Of a DNA stretch of 64,000 nucleotides, positions 1-11,176 are shown one piece after another (the first letter of the stretch is position 1; every line of letters begins with the position of its first letter). The stretch is from Artocarpus heterophyllus (lineage: Eukaryota; Streptophyta; Magnoliopsida; Rosales; Moraceae), in assembly GCA_025403435.1 (NCBI GenBank), contig CM046341.1:1330802-1394801 (forward strand). Reading direction: 5' to 3'. Below the pieces are notes generated by a model. It was not told where the DNA came from. It was given only the letters and a program-made list of their open reading frames with translations, and searched no databases. The position numbers and the translations under genes are program-made.

Positions 1-1560
1 TATAAAACTCTCACATGCTATAATAAATTCATTCTAACTTTTGATTCTAATTACGTTAACAAATGCATTATAGCAACGAAGCCTCTCTCAAGCCTAAGTT
101 GGGGCTCGCAATATGTGGAAGAAAAATGTTAAGAGACAATTATTAAGTACATTGTAACAATAAAACTGCAAATTCTCAAACTTACAAGTAAGGTCCATCT
201 ATAGCTCTAGATAATTAATATTATGTGTTTGAGATAAACCCAAAAACCTACTAGGTGTCCACTCTAAGCAGGAGTGGGTGTATTTGGCAAGTCCTCCTTC
301 AGAGGGACTGCCACATGTCACCTTCTTATTAAGTAGTGTAATTTTCTCTAATCATAGTCCTGTAAAAATCTATTCAATTAAACCACAAAAAAGATTATAA
401 AGATTAAATGCTTTAGAAGGCAACTTATCCGCGTGATAATTGCCTTCTTGATAGTTATAGAAAATTATAGAAACATAGTACTAACGAAGCCTCTCAAACC
501 TAAGTTGGGAAATCTATGCAGGAAGAAACATTATAAGAGACAATCCACTGACAAGAGCTATTCACCTTATTTCAAAATAAATAGCAAAGTAGTTTAAGAA
601 GAATGGTGAGATAGAATAATTGGTATTAGAACAAGCTAGAACATGCCAAATAGATTAGCACTTCGTAGATGATTTCTCCTCTTTAAGATTCTAGCTTCAC
701 TCTAACTTATTTAAAAAAAAAAAGAAAAAAGAAAAAGTTACAAAGAGAACAAAAAGATAGCCCAAGGGCCAAAATCCAGCAAGCAGAAACAACTCAAATA
801 GTGAAAGAAATAGTATGTGGCTAAGATAACCCTAGAAGGGTTGTACACTAGGTCAGGCACAAATACCGTCCCTATGCCTAGGCCCTACAGATTAAGCCTC
901 GTTATTAAAACCCCCTTCAAGTAAAATCTTATGAGAAAAACCAAGGAAAAAGAGCATTCAAATTCAGAAAAAACCCTAACAGAGCTTAGTTTGCGCCTGC
1001 CATGCTAGAAATCTTATATTGGTTTTAAACCCTAGGAGAGCTTAGTTTAACCCTATCACATCATCCCCATCGATCCCCTGAACCTGCTAGCTAGTCATAG
1101 CGATGATATCAAATTATTTTTTTATATAATCTAAATTTAAATAACTTTAAAATATAAAAAAACTGATGGAAACTTTTTCAATTAGAAGATTCACTCTTTT
1201 GTGAAAGCAAAAGAAATTATTAAACCCCCTAAATGAAAAAACAAATGAAAATACATAGGAGGCTAATGGATTATAGATAACTAATCACCCGTATTAATCA
1301 TGAGAAGTTAAATACTTTGCTTCGTTGTAGTGGTTAGAATAACAACAACAACGACAACAATAATAAATTAACATTGCTACTGCTTGTAGTGATATTCCCT
1401 ATTTATACTGGATGGCGACATAAAATGGTACAATTAATGGAAGAAAGAAATTATAAGTCAACCTTGAGTAGACAAGAAGCGGAGCTAGGTCTTTTCGTCA
1501 AAAAAAAAAAAAAGGAAGACGAGCTAGGTTAATAATACGCCTTAATTATATAACTATACG
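1..1560. other. AT-rich intergenic DNA, upstream part of cluster A unit 1
   Basis: No gene seen. Bases 1-66 match one end of the recurrent small MITE family of this window (a 'tataaaactctcacatgct' stretch). Bases 200-480 are paralogous to 4,800-4,960 and 9,335-9,570, sharing the phrases around 'gataattaat' and 'caacttatccgc'. This marks the left end of the tandem cluster A unit. Bases 1,260-1,480 resemble 11,210-11,400. The rest is simple AT-rich sequence. Confidence 0.6.
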
Positions 1561-1760
1561 CACACAAACCTGATTCTAATTAACATAAGCATGTGAACTA
1601 TGTTTTCATTAAGAAATAATTTTGATCCCTAGGTAATAGAATATTACTATCATTCTTTCATAAAAACGACTAGTAGTTTTTATTATGGCTAGATGATATC
1701 CACTCTCTAGACGAAAAATAATTTTGCGAAGGGATACTTGCATGATCATAACCTTAACTA

Positions 1761-1794
<34 letters not shown>

Positions 1795-2710
1795 TTATTA
1801 TGGCCAATATGGTGCTATGTGCTTGTGATTAATTTGAACGTACGTTAATGAAATTTCTTACCAGCTACATTGCATGCATGACGTTAATTAGGAAACTTTA
1901 AGTACACCACATCTTAGCTAATAAGCAAATTACTTCACTAAACACTCTCGTGGTAATATTTCTATGTTTAAGCACCTTATCTATCCTTAATATCAATTCA
2001 TGATCGAAAGAGACAAAGACAATGGGCATTACAATAATTGCATATATGAAAAATTTTACTCACTTTTTCCCACTTACCATTCAACCTTATCAAATATGGA
2101 GTTATTGTGGGATATGATTTACAATTAAAGAATGGAACATCACTTGATGGAAAAACGTTAACTGTCAGGCCTTTATCATTATTACATTTTAGGTGGTCAC
2201 TAGCCAAGAAGGTCCAGCACCAACAGTACCGCGACCTAATTTGTTTTTGGGAATATGCATATACATATATAGCTCGTTTTGTGTCATAGGTTTGAATAAA
2301 AATTCGAGTTTCAAAGTTTGAATCCAACTTAAAATCAGGAGTAAGGTGAAAGTTTGGGTGGCAGAAATAGGGTGAGATCAGGGGGCAATGCGGTGGCCAT
2401 TGGGTGGAGCCATGGAGAGGGTCTACTGGGGTTGAGGGCATCAGGGACATCTAATGTGAGTATGGTTTTTTTCATGTGATTCCCTCCCCCCCCCCCCCCC
2501 CCCCCCCTTAAAAAAAAATTTAAAAAACTTTTAATTTTTTTCTTGAGTATAGTTTGATAATTTAAAAATAATTGATAACTAAGATAAGGTATATATTTAT
2601 GTATTAAATCTAATTTGAATATATCCATGAGATAGTTACGTATTAAATCAGTACAATTTGTCACGCTTTGTTCCAACTTATATCTTGCAACAGACCAATA
2701 CCAAGCACTC

Positions 2711-2717
2711 TATATAG
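2711..2717 (+). promoter_or_regulatory. Predicted TATA box of peptide gene A1
   Basis: TATATAG is followed about 12 bases later by the leader 'cttcagaatccgtgccaatt', which is nearly identical in A2 and A3. Conservation of both box and leader across three paralogs supports a core promoter here, with transcription starting around 2,740. The first leader exon would end at 2,791, with a donor at GTAGC. Confidence 0.6.
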
Positions 2718-3015
2718 CGAAGGACTTCAGAATCCGTGCCAATTCATTGCAATCGAAAAAAAGAAAAAAAAGAAAAAAAAAGGCTCCTAAGGTAGCTTCC
2801 TTCTCTCTGTCTTACTCTCTCTTCTCTAGCTTGCTAAATTTTTATCACTTTTTTTTTTCTTATTAAAGTCGAACTAGTGGTTATAATTCACTAATTAGTA
2901 TGTACAAGGAATAGGATATTTATGCTGCGGACTTGTCCAAAATTTTTCAGGTTTGTTTTTCAGACATATCTTCACTTTGAAACATCTTCACATCGTTGTG
3001 GTCGTCGTCCTCATC

Positions 3016-3276
3016 ATGAGGACCTTACTTGAAATATGTGTTGCAACTTTCTTGGTTGTGGTATGTCTCCAGCAAGCCGCCAAGGCCAAGCCAAATAAGG
3101 TCATCTTTCCCGATGAACCGAAACCGTTTGGCTCCGTCCCACGCGGCAGCCGTCTACTTGATGGTCGTGAGCCTGACGTCGCTCGCACTCCAGACGATCA
3201 CGACTCAGAAGGTGTCAGTAACCACAAGTTTTTTTGTACTAATGAAGAACGTTGTAAGAAACAACATAATACGTGA
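3016..3276 (+). CDS. Small secreted peptide precursor A1 (family A)
   Basis: An 86-residue precursor. Residues 1-24 form a signal peptide (MRTLL, then a hydrophobic core, then AAKA), so the product should enter the secretory pathway. The middle segment has KVIFPDEPKPFG and PRGSRLL (residues 42-48); the tail has GVSNHKFFCTNEERC with two cysteines. The start is chosen because the ATG at 3,016 is conserved in A2 and A3 and follows a 3' splice site (…TTTTTCAG, 2,955-2,963) of a leader intron starting near 2,792. The RRLL protease motif of A2 and A3 is SRLL here, and the cysteines are five rather than six residues apart, so processing may differ. Function is unknown; a secreted signalling peptide is inferred from architecture only. 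Confidence 0.72.
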   Translation: MRTLLEICVATFLVVVCLQQAAKAKPNKVIFPDEPKPFGSVPRGSRLLDGREPDVARTPDDHDSEGVSNHKFFCTNEERCKKQHNT

Positions 3277-3336
3277 GTTATGCGTGTTGTGAAAAGTGCT
3301 TCTCAAGATCATCTCGTGAAGCCTATAACTTTGTCT

Positions 3337-3367
<31 letters not shown>

Positions 3368-3699
3368 GTATATGTATTTGTATGTACTTGTGCAATATGT
3401 GTGGCTTGTAAAAAATTCATCAAAAGGCTAACATGTGGGGCTAATAGCTAAATTATACCAACATATACTTTTGCTTTGACCACCATGGTCAAATTTGAAG
3501 TTAATTTATATGAAATAATATGTGGTGGGTATATATATGTATGTCTGTGTTTTTTAGAATTACTTAATATAGTAAATAAAACGCCACGCATACATATAAT
3601 CATATTATATGCAAGGGCATGTGTGGTTTTGTGTGTATTTATGAAGATATTATCCGGTACTTGCAACGAGTACACGATATAAAAATAACAAATTTTATG

Positions 3700-4244
3700 C
3701 ATAAAGAATTTTAAACGCCAATGGTTGAAACTTATTTTGACGAGAAAATTAAAGAAATCTTATCTGGCCCCTCTCTTTTATAGGACAAGAAAACCAAAAC
3801 GGAGTAAAAATTTATATAATTTAATCTATCAAAGAAGTGAGCTCAATAAGAAGTTGAAACCTAGCTAAAGAGTAATTGATTATCTTTGCTAGACTGCAAA
3901 TAAGATTATTTAGAATTCAAAGAGCTTAACTTATTGATGACAAAAATGAAACCTAATCCGAACTATCACGGGAAAGAGAAACGAACTAAAGAAAGCGTAA
4001 GTAAATTTTTATTTTTTATTTTTTTGAACGAACAAAAAGATAACAACTAGATAGTGTCAAGCGCATTTTTCATATCCCAACAAAATTTTCATTGACAAAA
4101 ATGTCTTTAGATATTCTACCAAGCCCACCACAAAAAGTTATATTAAAAATAAAAAGAGAAATATCAGAATTCCAACCATGAACACATAATTGTTAATTCT
4201 GTGGAAATAAAACCCTAGAAAATTGTAACAAAGAGACAATCAAA
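3700..4244. other. Intergenic spacer between A1 and a CACTA element
   Basis: AT-rich sequence with no coding signal recognised. It holds short A-rich runs and ends at the AAA target site of the CACTA-type element. Confidence 0.5.
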
Positions 4245-4771
4245 CACTACTAGAAAAACTACATTTAACGACATATTATTCACGACATGTAGTTTTTGAA
4301 TGTTGTTGAAAAGTACATATTACAACATCTCCAACAAACGTGTCATTAATAATATTTGAAACAATAATTAATGATATCTATATAAATATCGTATTAAATG
4401 TCTCCTTTTAACGACAATAGTTTAGTGTCATTAAATTATTTAACGACAAGTAGGAGATGTCGTTAAAGCCTTAGAGATTCTACGACACCCCTTATAGACC
4501 ATATTGGTCAAGATGTCGTCTATAAATGGTGTCGTGAAATCTCCAAGGCTTTGACGACATCTTCTACTTGTCGTTAAATAATTTCACTACACTAAATTAT
4601 TGTCGGTAAAAGGAGACCTTAATACGACATCTATATAGATGTCGTTAATTATTGTTTCAAATGTCGTTAATGATATCTTTGTTGGAAATGTTGTTGTTTA
4701 TACTTTTCAATGACATTCAAAAACTACATGTCGTAAATAATATGTCGTTAAATATAGTTTTTCTTGTAGTG
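4245..4771. mobile_element. CACTA-type foldback miniature element
   Basis: The 527-bp element starts CACTACTAGAAAAAC and ends with the near-perfect inverse, …GTTTTTCTTGTAGTG, flanked on both sides by AAA (4,242-4,244 and 4,772-4,774). CACTA termini plus a 3-bp target duplication define the En/Spm (CACTA) superfamily. Almost the whole element is an inverted repeat: the 'acgacaagtaggagatgtcg' stretch at 4,443 recurs inverted near 4,550. It has no transposase, so it is non-autonomous, and its transcript would fold into one long hairpin. Confidence 0.9.
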
Positions 4772-5390
4772 AAAGGCAAAGAACAAATACCAGACTAAAG
4801 GGTCTATTTGTTGTTCCAAATGAGTAATAAGTATTTAAGATATTATTAAGCATCTATTCAAATATTAAACCAACTAGAAGGATATTATTAAGATGAAATG
4901 CTTAAGGAGACAACTTATCCGCAACATAATTACCTTTTTGATAGATATAAGTAATTCTGATCACCATAACATTCAATTTTTAAAGCATACTACAAACTAA
5001 ATGTGATATATGTACTTGTGGATAACTGCCATAAGATCATCTTTGCAAGTTTAAAGGTTCAAAATTTTGTCTACTTGTCCAGCATCTTAGCTTTCGTGAA
5101 AAAAGCTAATGTTCTCATTCCAGAGTCACGGACAAGCATTTAGCATAATACTCAAGCTAAACCAAGGTTAGTCCAGCAAAGTGTCTAATTCCATTGGAAT
5201 TTGTCTCTTTCAAGTTGGATTAAGGTGAACACTGATGGTAGCGTTAATGAAAGTCCTAATCTTGCTAGTTGTGGTAATATTTTTCTTACATAAAGACATA
5301 TTTGCTAAAGCTATTTTGTGATCCATTGGGTATAGGGCTTGTAAGGTGGAACTCCATGGTGTAATTAGATGTAGATCTTGCTTCTTTTGA
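4772..5390. other. Intergenic DNA with an RNase H-like fossil
   Basis: Bases 4,800-4,960 are the left edge of cluster A unit 2. Bases 5,216-5,285 read WIKVNTDGSVNESPNLAS in the plus direction, followed by stops and then an AELHGVI-like echo near 5,345. This is the start of the reverse-transcriptase-like RNase H domain (RVT_3 type) common in plant LINE-derived sequences. It is a short non-functional fragment. A paralogous, more decayed copy lies at 9,838-9,960. Confidence 0.6.
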
Positions 5391-5398
5391 CGATCATC

Positions 5399-6204
5399 TA
5401 GGGGTGAACGGCGGGCGGTTTGATGGTTTTTGGGCTGGTGCGGTGCTGTTTTTTTGGATGACGGGTTGGCGATTAACCAACCCACAAACCGCCCACCACA
5501 TGGCGGGTGGTTTCGGTTTGGTTTTAGATGGTTGCGGGCGCGTTAAGGAGGTTTAGACCTATGCTATTGGCCAATGTAATTTTTTGGACCTTTTTTTAGA
5601 AAGTGAAGAAAATTTACAGAAAATATAAGATGATAATACATAAAGCATTCCCAACAAGTTTGATGCTTAAAGACAGTGATCATATTCAAAAGTACAAATT
5701 AAGAAACATAATCATTCTCTGCAACAAGAAACATCAACTACAGATGAAGTGATAAACAAAGTCAAGAGTCCATAAAGATTAAAGCCTATTCACTGGGTTC
5801 AAAAATAATAGAATGCTACAAATAAAATGATGAATAAAGTCAAGTGTTCTTTTTCTTTTAGGGATTTCTCTACTAACTTACTTGATTTGAATTTTGATCA
5901 CTTCACAAAATAAGAAGAGAATTTCCAGTTTTCAATATGTCAAGAGGTAGCCGAGCCAGTGCTTGGAGTATTAGATTGTTCAATCATCTCTAAAATAAGA
6001 ACAAAATCAAATAAATGATAAGTTTTTTTAAAAAAAATATATTGGCGGGAGGGTTCAGGTTGAACCCGCCCTCAAAAACTTAAAACCAAACCCGCCCACC
6101 GAATATATTAGTAGTGGATTGCTAACGTAAACCCGTTTTTTTCAAGATGGCCGGGCGCGGAAGCGGGCGGTTGGCGGGTGCAGGGCGGTTTTTGTACAGC
6201 CCTA
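5399..6204. mobile_element. Non-autonomous hAT element
   Basis: The 806-bp insert begins TAGGGGTGAACGG and ends …TACAGCCCTA, giving short imperfect terminal inverted repeats. The flanks CGATCATC (5,391-5,398) and TGTTCATC (6,205-6,212) are a slightly diverged 8-bp target duplication. The paralogous segment at 9,961-9,990 lacks the insert and reads straight through 'gacgttcatctacgttt', giving an empty-site comparison. Subterminal GC-rich repeats (ggcgggcgg and its inverse) are typical of hAT miniature elements. No transposase is present. Confidence 0.82.
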
Positions 6205-6490
6205 TGTTCATCCACGTTTGGCCACTTTTTTACTTCCTTTTGTTTGTGCTTAGGTTTTAATTCCTAGTTCATTTTTGTGATCAAGCCTTCTCTTTGAGGA
6301 TCGTTTATTACTTCGCTCTTTTTATCCCTAAATAATTAATCCCATAAAAATCTGATTCTAAAGAACAAATCATAAAATTATGTTTTAATTAAGAATTATT
6401 GATCAGCTGCAAATATAGTATTATTAAAAATGACTTAGCACGTAGTTTTTGTTATGCAAGAACGAAAAACAATTTTGGGATATTTCCATG

Positions 6491-6522
<32 letters not shown>

Positions 6523-7933
6523 TGAGGATTAACTACTTCACCATATATGTGCTAATTATATACTGTATGTATATATGTATGTATATATATGGTGCTATAT
6601 ATTTAGATGTGATTTAATTTGCCGTTAATGAAATTACTTACCGGCTATGTTGCATGCATGATGTTAATTAAGAAACTTTAAGTCTATCATTTCCTAGCTA
6701 ATTAGTAAAACTTAACTACACTGTCGTGGTAATATTTCCATGTTTAGGCATCATATCTGTCGTTAATGTTAATTTATCATTGAAGGAGGCAAAGAAAATA
6801 GGCATTACAATAATTACAAATATGAAAAATATTCTCTTTTTCCCACTTACCATTCAAACTTGTCGAATATGGACTTATCGTGGGATATGATCCACGATTA
6901 AAGAATGCAACATCAGTTAATGGAAAATCGTTAATTATCACGCTCTATAATAATTACGTTGCCACAACCAGTTTTGAAAGTCCAACCACCAATAGATAAT
7001 TTGTTTTCAAGAAAATATATATGTATGAACCTTTTTACATACATGATATTTTAGGTTTATTTAAATTATACATTCGATTTTTGATCTCATCAATTGTATA
7101 CCTTTAAATAAGATTTAATATATAATAAATCCATAGTTTTTATCAAAGGTGAATTTTAACCAATAAAATACCTAAAATACCCTCAAATAAAAAAATAAAA
7201 ACTTAGTGCAAACCCTAGCCCACCACTCTTGTTGACAGTAGTCCTGCCAGAAGATGATTCCTATTTCCGAATTTGAATCATTCCAATGAATTAATATAGG
7301 CTTAATATGATACTTGAACGCGCATCACGTTTGGTGTTTCAATCAGACTTGAGCAAGACTTATTCTGAAATTAATTTCCATCAAGATCTAATCATGGAAA
7401 AACATTAAATAAAAAATATGTTAAAATTTGCATTTCTTATGCATTCACTTGCAGATCTCAAACTTGTAAACACTAAGCAACTAGTCGCTCTCTTTTAACT
7501 CGCATATTCAATCATCGCGAGATTGAAGGTGGTGGGGCAACGAGGTGGTACTCTGCCAGGGTGGCGGCCGTCGGGTGTACTCTTGGAGAGGGTCCATGGG
7601 TGGATGGTCGTTTTTGTATCGACATTAGGACATATGGTGTGAGTATGGTGTTTTTTTTTTAATTATTTTTGAAAGTTTGAGGTTTTTTTTCCTTTTCTCA
7701 AGAATAGTTTGGTAATTAAAAGGTCAAAATTAATTGATAAATAAGATAAGATATATATTTGCATCGTCATTTAATAAGATAAAAATTGAAGATATGGTTT
7801 TTTATAAACCAAAATTCAACATTATATAAAAAAGGTAGATATATACTCTTGTTTTATTAGTGAACATTGATCAGTTTAGTATATCACGCATTAGTCTAAC
7901 TTACATCTTGCAACAGGTCCGTTATTAACCCAC

Positions 7934-7942
7934 TATATATAG
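7934..7942 (+). promoter_or_regulatory. Predicted TATA box of peptide gene A2
   Basis: TATATATAG is followed by 'ccaagcacttcagaatccg', shared with A1 and A3. The predicted leader intron runs from 8,014 (GAG|GTAGC) to 8,203 (TTTTGTAG|CC), placing the acceptor 42 bases before the ATG. Confidence 0.6.
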
Positions 7943-8245
7943 CCAAGCACTTCAGAATCCGTTCCAATTCATTGCAAGAAGAAGAAAAAAAAAAAGGAAA
8001 AAAAGCACCAGAGGTAGCTTCCTCTCTCTCTTTCTCTCTCTCTATGGCTTGCTAAATTTTTTTACTTTTCTATCTTTAAAATTGTCTAATTAGTGATCAT
8101 TCTAATTCATTAATTAATTGGTATATATAAAGATCATAGGCCAATAAATTAACTTCTACGTACTATTGACACTCACCAAAATTTTTCATGGTTTGTTTTG
8201 TAGCCTTCTTTACTTTGAAAAAAATTCATCGCCATCATCATCATC

Positions 8246-8512
8246 ATGAGGACCTTACTTGCATTATTTTTGGCGACTTTCTTGGTTGTGGCATGTCTCC
8301 AGCAAGCCGCCGAGGCGAAGCAAAATAAGGTCATCTTTCCGGACGATCCAGAACCGCATGGCGCCATCCCTCGCGGCCGCCGTCTGCTTGAGGATCGCGA
8401 GCGTAACGTTGCTGGCGGTACAGAGGATGATCACAACTCCGATGGTGTCAGTAACCACAAATTTTACTGTACTGCTGATGCACTAAATTGTCCGAAACCG
8501 CATAAGACTTGA
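8246..8512 (+). CDS. Small secreted peptide precursor A2 (family A)
   Basis: An 88-residue precursor and the best-preserved copy of family A. Residues 1-24 are a signal peptide ending AAEA. Then comes the conserved segment KVIFPDDPEPHG, and PRGRRLL at residues 42-48, where RRLL matches the recognition motif of the subtilase SBT6.1/site-1 protease known from RALF and GOLVEN precursors. An acidic spacer (EDDHNSDG) leads to the C-terminal module VSNHKFYCTADALNC, with two cysteines six residues apart. The ATG directly follows a short CATCATCAT tract conserved among copies. Likely a secreted signalling peptide precursor. The two-cysteine tail beginning Cys-Thr recalls the CTNIP/SCREW phytocytokines, but I cannot confirm this without an alignment. 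Confidence 0.78.
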   Translation: MRTLLALFLATFLVVACLQQAAEAKQNKVIFPDDPEPHGAIPRGRRLLEDRERNVAGGTEDDHNSDGVSNHKFYCTADALNCPKPHKT

Positions 8513-8565
8513 GTTATACGCCTGGTGATTGTACTTCTCGAGATCATCTCATTAAGCTCCTGATA

Positions 8566-8602
<37 letters not shown>

Positions 8603-8946
8603 TGTGTTTTTTGTGTGTATATATATGTATGTGGCTTGTAATAAAATGATATCAAAAGCGCCAACATGTGAGGGCTAGCAGCTATAATAGCTAGATTATA
8701 CCAACATGTTCTGCTTTGATCACCATGATTATATATGAAGTTAAATATATGTATATATATATATATATATATATGAAATAACATGTGGTGAGTATATATA
8801 TATGTATGTATGTATGTATAATTGGCTTATATATAGCTAGGCCTGTTTCATATGTACCATGTGCTTGCCGGTGTGTTTTTAAGAATTACTTATTAAATAA
8901 AACGCCATGAATATGTATTCATGTTATATGCAAGGGCATGTGTGGC

Positions 8947-9170
8947 TTTGTGTGTATTTATGGAGATATATTATCCAGTACTTGTTGTGAAAAAACGATA
9001 TAAAAAAAGGCCTAAAAAACGCCTTGTGTGTATGTATTTATGGAGATATATTATCCAGTATTTGTTATGAAAAAAAGGACATAAAAATACGCCTAAAAAA
9101 ACTTTGTGTGTATGTCTTTATGAGGATATATTATCCAGTATTTATGGGAAAAAGAAATACAAAAAAAAGG
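8947..9170. repeat. Tandem repeat, about 75 bp x 3
   Basis: Three successive copies of a block containing 'gagatatattatccagta' begin near 8,950, 9,030 and 9,110, each followed by an A-rich stretch. A1 and A3 have the corresponding segment only once ('gaagatattatccggtac' at 3,641), so the triplication is specific to unit 2. Confidence 0.7.
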
Positions 9171-9329
9171 CCTAAGTAATTTTTTTTTTTTTTTTTTGCA
9201 CGAAAAGATCCATATATCTTCAACCATGCCCTCCTCCACATAAGTTTTATCAAAAATAATAAAAAAAAGAAATACAAGAAATATTCCAACAATCAAAGGC
9301 AAAGAACGAATTGCCAAATTTACAAAGTA

Positions 9330-10980
9330 AAACCCTAAGGGTCTATTTATAGGTATAGATAATTAATAAGTATTTGAGATAAACTCAAAAACCTACAGGG
9401 AGAAATCGCTTATCACCTTATTAATCAGTGCAATTTTCTCTAATCACAGTTCTTGTAAACATCTATTTAATTTAGCCAAAGCAAGATGGATTATTAAGAT
9501 AAAATGCTTTACAAGGAAATTTATTTGCAACATATATAATTGCCTTCTTGATAGACATAAGAAATTATGACCTCCATAACACATTCGAGGTAAAGCATGT
9601 TGCTAATTTAAATGTGATATATGTGTACTGTAATAAGATCATCAATTTACAAGTTTAAAGGTTCCAAAACCTTACTAAAGGTTCCAAAACCGTACTTTGT
9701 CTACTTATCCAGCATCTTAGCTTGCATGAAAAAGTTAGTTGTCTTGACTCTGGAGTGATGGACAAGCAATTCGCATGTTCAAGTTAAACCAAGATTAGTC
9801 CTGCGAAATATCAAATTCTTCCCGTTTCTGGTCCTTTCAGGTTGGATTAAAGTGAATACTAAAGGTATCGTTAATAACAGTCCTAATACTGATAGTCGTG
9901 GTGATATTTTTTGAACATTTGAGGTGGAACTCCTAAGTGTAGATCTTGCTCTTCTATCTTTCTTTGACGTTCATCTACGTTTCTATCCACTTTTTTATTT
10001 TTTTTTTTCCTTTTGTTTTGCGTAGGAGGTTTCTCTGAGGAAAAATAACAAGGAATGCCCCGATAAGTGAATGAGTTTTTAAAACTCTCCTCTCACTTTT
10101 GTAATTTCAAAACTGCTACCTCTTTATTTTTTTTAAATACTAATTACACACTTATTATTTTGTCCATTATAATTCACTCAATCGTAATTCATGTTTATTT
10201 TCGAGCCTTCTCGTCGAGGATTGTTTATTTCTTTGCATTTTTTCCTCCAAACAAGCATAGTATTTTTTTTATTTTATATTTAGTATAAAGATAGAGTCGG
10301 AGCTCGGAATAGAATAAGTAGTATTCTAGTGAGTGGCAGTCCAGTTAAAAATTAAAAAAAAAAAAATTAGAGTGCATTGATGTCAGTTGTCCGCGTGATA
10401 TGTGCCCATAAATAAATACAATGAATTTACTCATAATTTTTTAAATTTTAATTCCTCGCTTCAAATTGGACTCTAATAACTATATGAATATATTTAAAAC
10501 ACAAAGGATCAATAGCTCAGAGTCAAATTCAATATTTCTAAATATTTTCCCACACACATTATTTTTGACAAAAAAAAAATTCATACGTACATATCTAAAT
10601 TCATAAATCTATTGGCGTAACTTTCTTTTTTTTTTTTTTTGGTGCAACTGATGAGCACACAAATAATGACGATTTAGAAAAGAATTATCTTATCTTAGTT
10701 AAAGGAGCACCGAAGTTATACGTAAGTCTTATTAGATTATTTTGCACCAATTATTCTCACAAATAATTTTTTTTTTTTTCGAATTGGGAGTGGGATTCAA
10801 ACTCCACATGAAATTGCTTAGATTTTAGGTCAATGGATTTATTTTTCACTCAGGAAAGAAAAAGTGTCAAATACAGATATATCTTATCTAGACAAATACA
10901 TTGTATGCAGACACTGAATATTTTATCTCAAGTTTAGTTCTCAATTTGTATTAATTGTATGGAGCGCAAATCTAATACAA

Positions 10981-11019
<39 letters not shown>

Positions 11020-11129
11020 ATCATAGTCTTCATTTTAATTCTCTTTTATCAAATCTCCGTTATTTTGTTATTAATTCTTAATAATTACAACAAATACTAA
11101 TTAAAACTTTAGTAGATTACTCTTCCGAA

Positions 11130-11176
<47 letters not shown>

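Larger units (their letters stand above)
1560..3700 (+). repeat. Cluster A duplication unit, copy 1 (gene-proximal part)
   Basis: This stretch aligns with 6,350-9,080, 18,200-20,110 and, more weakly, 22,000-23,200. Shared landmarks in order are a 'gcatgcatgacgttaatta' block (near 1,873), a 'ttcccacttaccattcaa' block (near 2,068), the TATA region with the leader phrase 'cttcagaatcc', the coding region, and a 3' flank with 'tggcttgtaa'. The shared promoter, leader and 3' flank show that whole genes were duplicated, not just exons. A run of 22 C lies at 2,486-2,507. Confidence 0.8.
6350..9080 (+). repeat. Cluster A duplication unit, copy 2
   Basis: Same order of landmarks as copy 1: the 'catgatgttaattaa' block near 6,658, the 'ttcccacttaccattcaa' block near 6,839, promoter, A2 gene and 3' flank. 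It carries an extra AT-rich insert-like stretch around 7,000-7,200. Long (TA)n and (TG)n runs occur at 6,493-6,522, 8,562-8,600 and 8,750-8,775. Confidence 0.8.

Noticed and set aside
2953..3015. Extending A1 upstream to codon 2,953
   Set aside because: The codon is TTG, not ATG, and the stretch spans the leader-intron acceptor; A2 and A3 have no equivalent extension.
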